10,000 nt of DNA, taken from Chromera velia (Eukaryota > Sar > Chromeraceae). Of this stretch, positions 8,274-10,000 are shown in pieces. The notes beneath the pieces were generated by a model. That model was given only the letters and a program-made list of their open reading frames with translations. It did no database searches and had not been told where the DNA came from. Position numbers and translations under genes: made by a program. The first letter of the stretch is position 1; every line of letters starts with the position of its first letter. The stretch spans positions 1-10,000 of the forward strand of contig JAHBMJ010003059.1 of NCBI GenBank assembly GCA_018398765.1, written 5' to 3'.

Positions 8274-8283
8274 CATCTCATCG
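8264..8283. repeat. Perfect 10-bp tandem duplication inside coding-like sequence
   Basis: CATCTCATCG occurs twice back to back (8264-8273 and 8274-8283). On the minus strand each copy can encode Asp-Glu-Met, in two different frames. Ten is not a multiple of three, so the duplication shifts the frame exactly where the most protein-like reading changes frame. Confidence 0.9.
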
Positions 8284-8448
8284 GTTTGGAATTTGCCGGG
8301 GACCTTGAGGGGGGGTCCTTCTCAGTCGTGGCCTAGGAGGTCTTGGCACACATGAACGTCCGCTTCCTCAGAGAGCTGCTCAGTCGCCTGGAACTCCTCC
8401 CCGTACTTCTCTTCAGCCCCCCCGGGTGTAGCCAAGCGCTTCGAGTGT
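8274..8448 (-). pseudogene. Upstream fragment of the minus-strand remnant: acidic segment with a TGA
   Basis: This is read in the frame of codons ending ...8336-8334. It encodes an acidic, Gln/Glu-rich segment (GAEEKYGEEFQATEQL, then SEEADVHVCQDLLGHD), then TGA at 8324-8322, then EGPPLKVPGKFQTDEM up to the 10-bp duplication. The residue mix on both sides of the TGA looks coding and is unlike the arginine/serine-rich reading of the overlapping frame, whose stop TAG lies at 8335-8333. I recognise no family. Upstream the frame closes at a TGA (8483-8481), so an exon would have to start at an acceptor such as the AG at 8450-8449. Confidence 0.35.
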
Positions 8449-8708
8449 CTGCAATTGATTCGCCAGACAGGTATTTCACATCAAACGTTCTCCTTCCAAA
8501 TATACATAAAACTACTAACTCAGTCACGCCAGGCACTTCAAAAACGTTTTTGCAGAAAAAGCAAAAAGAGAGACGAAATTCAATTTAAAAAAATAATCTT
8601 ACGCATGGACCCCACATATGTACTGCGAGATATGAAGCCTCCTAGTATACAGTAATGAAAGGTTCTTCTGTACAATAACTGAGAAACTTGAAGAGTTTGA
8701 CCGTATTT
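8449..8708. other. Spacer or intron between coding-like segments; nothing identified
   Basis: No reading frame here has convincing composition. One frame stays open leftward from about 8584 on the minus strand but reads as a low-quality sequence. The plus strand contains AGAGACG at about 8569-8575, which matches the WGAGACG element described in Toxoplasma promoters; a single 7-mer is not evidence by itself. Confidence 0.4.
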
Positions 8709-8922
8709 TTACGCGTGCATTTCAGTCCCTAAAGAGAATTTAATGGCATTTAAAGCAATGGCGAACACTTCAAAGCCAGATTTAGGATCATTCGAAGCGC
8801 TGAGCTCCGGAGCAAGGCCTTCTACGTATGTTTGCAGCCCCTCATCAGCGAGTCGGCTTGTCAGGCGGTCTCTTGCAGTCGTTTCTTGTCGGACTGCAAA
8901 AGCATCCCTGGGAGGACCTTGC
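8709..8922 (-). CDS. Exon-like open segment, function unknown
   Basis: The minus-strand frame is open from an upstream TAG near 8955 to TAA at 8711-8709. A good splice acceptor, TTTTGTCCACTGCCAG, ends at 8923, so an exon from 8922 is plausible. It would read about 70 residues: QGPPRDAFAVRQETTARDRL, then TSRLADEGLQTYVEGLAPEL, then SASNDPKSGFEVFAIALNAI and a short KFSLGTEMHA end. The composition is balanced and helix-prone. The opposite-strand frame (8743-8970) is Ser/Ala/Arg-rich and looks like its shadow. The frame has no good ATG at its start, which also suggests an internal or terminal exon. Its relation to the remnant at 7484-8448 is unknown: it could be the last exon of a separate gene or an upstream exon of the same one. 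Confidence 0.35.
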
Positions 8923-9000
8923 CTGGCAGTGGACAAAAGCGTGCAATGCTACTATCACCATTGTTTATGAATACGTGTATGCTAAAGAAAAGAAAGCATA
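8923..9000. other. Short unique spacer with a small inverted repeat
   Basis: GTATGC (8977-8982) and GCATAC (8996-9001) form a 6-bp stem with a 13-nt purine-rich loop just before the simple-repeat field. No gene is evident, though minus-strand sequence here would be intron if the 8709-8922 segment is an exon. Confidence 0.4.
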
Positions 9001-9126
9001 CGATTAGATAGATAGACAGAGATACTGACACATACTGCAGAGATAATTGGATACTAGAATGAGATAGGCAGACCATATGGTTTGAATTCTTTTTTTTTTT
9101 GGCGGACAGAGAGAGACCAACCGATT

Positions 9127-9305
9127 GACAGACCTAGCCGACAGACAGACAAACAGTTAGACCAACAGACTATATGGTTTCTTTACCTCCTCTTCTTCAT
9201 GAACACAACGGAGGGTTAGACCGACAGACTATATATTTTCTTTACTTCCTCCTCTTCATGAGCATAATGGGTAGTCAGAGAGACAGACCTAGCCGACAGA
9301 CAGAC
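9127..9305. repeat. Outer direct repeat flanking the 59-bp duplication
   Basis: GACCTAGCCGACAGACAGAC occurs at 9131-9150 and again at 9286-9305, a 155-bp offset, on either side of the tandem pair at 9157-9271. The arrangement suggests that a composite segment, not only its core, was copied. Confidence 0.8.
9157..9271. repeat. 59-bp tandem duplication within the simple-repeat field
   Basis: TTAGACCAACAGACTATATG starts a unit at 9157, and the diverged TTAGACCGACAGACTATATA starts the next at 9216. Both continue into TTTCTTTAC, a TTCCTCCTC-like stretch, CTTCATGA and a GGG end. This embedded non-microsatellite module shows the field grew by more than slippage. Confidence 0.8.
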
Positions 9306-9366
9306 AGAAAGACAGCCTTACATAGACAAACAGACAGACAGAGACAGATAGACAGACAGACAGACA

Positions 9367-9398
9367 GACAGGCAGACAGGCAGACAGGCAGACAGGCA
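9367..9398. repeat. (GACAGGCA)4 octamer block
   Basis: Four perfect 8-bp units occur in register, inside the GACA tract. The G at position 5 distinguishes them from the surrounding GACAGACA. Confidence 0.9.
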
Positions 9399-9502
9399 GG
9401 TAGACAAACAGACAGAGAGACAGAAAGATTGAGAGACTGAGAGACAGAGGAACAGAAAGACAGAGAAATAGAGAGACAGACAGACAGACAGATAGATAGA
9501 CA

Positions 9503-9573
9503 GACAGAGAGACAGAGAGACAGAGAGATAGAGAGACAGAGAGACAGAGAGACAGAGAGATAGAGAGACAGAG

Positions 9574-9574
<1 letters not shown>
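9503..9574. repeat. 32-bp higher-order microsatellite: three GACAGAGA plus one GATAGAGA
   Basis: In register from 9503 there are three GACAGAGA and one GATAGAGA, then from 9535 the same four, then one more GACAGAGA at 9567 and GATAGACA at 9575. The period is therefore 32 bp, not 4 or 8. Confidence 0.9.
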
Positions 9575-9611
<37 letters not shown>

Positions 9612-9612
<1 letters not shown>

Positions 9613-10000
9613 GTTCTTCCTGCTATTGTCCCTCTCCAACCGTTGAGCCCTTATGGCTGCACAACATCTTTCTTTAGAGAGCGAGAAGGAGAGAGGTGAA
9701 ATTCAATGAAGGAAAAGAATAAAAGAAACGGAATCTGATCCTGCTGGTGGTCATTCCTGAAGAAAAAAGAGAAGAGAGGGGGTAGGGCAAAAGTCAGGCA
9801 AACGAACTGACGGGGATTCATTTGTGTGTACCCTCCGACTTTCTAGGCTTCCTGCTTTCCCGTTTGTCTCTCTTTCCCGCCTTCAGCCCTCTTTCTCATG
9901 TTTTGTATGAGCGACATATGCAGAAAGAAAAAGATTCCCAAGAGTCTGGATAAAGACGGACAAAATTCTATCTTATGCTTTGTGAACTTCTATATGAATC
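9612..10000. other. Unique flank, no gene identified
   Basis: The stretch lacks a convincing open frame. It is purine-rich on the plus strand at about 9675-9782 (GAGAGCGAGAAGGAGAGAGG and similar) and pyrimidine-rich at about 9829-9898. Such strand asymmetry is common in UTRs and promoters of several protists, but nothing here fixes a role. Confidence 0.4.

Larger units (their letters stand above)
7484..8448 (-). pseudogene. Decayed or unspliced minus-strand protein gene, probable pseudogene
   Basis: Protein-like sequence runs leftward across about 960 bp but is not one intact frame. From 8448 to 8274 the plausible frame is the one reading AEEKYGEEFQATEQLSEEA and, after a TGA at 8324-8322, EGPPLKVPGKFQTDEM. 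A perfect 10-bp tandem duplication at 8264-8283 then moves the reading into another frame, which continues to a TGA at 7486-7484 and is crossed by TAG codons at 8041-8039, 7999-7997 and 7789-7787. Undoing the duplication alone would join the two frames. A possible splice acceptor (CAATTGCAG) precedes 8448. A donor-like G/GTAGGAG at about 8042 and a CAG at 7931-7929 could bound a small intron, but joining them gives TGA, so I do not support it. No start codon or promoter is identified. The family is uncertain. Alternatives are a real multi-exon gene whose introns I mis-place, or assembly errors, since there are G/C runs of 7-8 at ~8129, ~8309 and ~8417. Confidence 0.45.
9001..9611. repeat. GATA/GACA/GAGA simple-repeat field
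   Basis: Interrupted tetranucleotide repeats begin as GATAGATAGACAGA at about 9006 and become dense from about 9292 to 9611. The plus strand is almost entirely G, A and C, with C held to GACA, GGCA or CAGA units, so the minus strand is a TCTG/TCTC/TCTA tract. GATA/GACA mixtures are known in many eukaryotes (the Bkm-type repeats, for example). Long Ser/Leu/Cys/Val-rich open frames on the minus strand here (up to 116 codons) arise because the tetramer has no stop in any minus-strand frame; they are not genes. Confidence 0.95.

Noticed and set aside
8743-8970. Plus-strand frame of 75 codons opposite the exon-like segment
   Set aside because: Ser/Ala/Arg-rich composition typical of an antisense shadow; the minus-strand reading has a better residue mix and a splice acceptor.
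9174-9440. Plus-strand frame of 88 codons ending in Asp-Arg-Gln-Thr repeats
   Set aside because: It is also a reading of the GACA microsatellite and the 59-bp duplication, with no independent evidence of coding.
9289-9639. Minus-strand frames of 97 and 116 codons rich in Cys, Leu, Ser and Val
   Set aside because: They are translation of the GACA/GAGA tract, which has no stop codon in any minus-strand frame. The protein is pure low complexity and two overlapping frames look alike.

Overview
This is a eukaryotic nuclear window dominated by repeats, and no complete, confidently identified gene is present. About two thirds of it (1 to ~6605) is one head-to-tail satellite array. It has 32 units of about 204 bp (201-212), each anchored on a usually intact CTGCAG hexamer, plus a partial unit at the left window edge. 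The array therefore continues beyond the window. Units fall into recognisable sequence classes that recur in the same order, so the array has a higher-order structure: a trimer block of about 610 bp seen four times, a tetramer seen twice, and a dimer repeated 17 units apart. Each unit can form a short hairpin. Short open frames of about 64 codons recur on both strands of the array; they are by-products of the repeat, not genes.

From ~6606 to ~7480 the sequence switches abruptly to AT-rich, A/T-tract-rich DNA with no gene. From ~7484 to ~8450 the minus strand carries protein-like sequence that is broken: in-frame TAG and TGA stops and a perfect 10-bp tandem duplication that shifts the frame. 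I read this as a decayed gene, or a multi-exon gene I cannot splice correctly. Its most protein-like part has a weak, unproven resemblance to the C-terminus of saccharopine dehydrogenase-like oxidoreductases (SCCPDH type), followed by a charged low-complexity tail. A second minus-strand open segment (8709-8922) looks like an exon of unknown function. I cannot show how, or whether, these pieces belong together.

From ~9001 to 9611 there is a GATA/GACA/GAGA simple-repeat field. It has nested structure: a 59-bp tandem duplication, an outer direct repeat, a (GACAGGCA)4 block and a 32-bp higher-order GACAGAGA/GATAGAGA pattern. The last ~390 bp is unique, with a purine-rich stretch followed by a pyrimidine-rich one, and no recognisable gene.

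Organism: satellite plus microsatellite DNA, and sparse genes that may be split by introns, mean a eukaryote. The satellite keeps many CpGs, which argues mildly against a heavily CpG-depleted vertebrate genome. A protist (for example a coccidian apicomplexan) or a fungus would both fit; nothing here decides the species. The most notable signals are the satellite's higher-order organisation, the skew of its variation toward CpA/TpG-to-TpA changes (a RIP-like pattern), and the eroded minus-strand gene next to the array.
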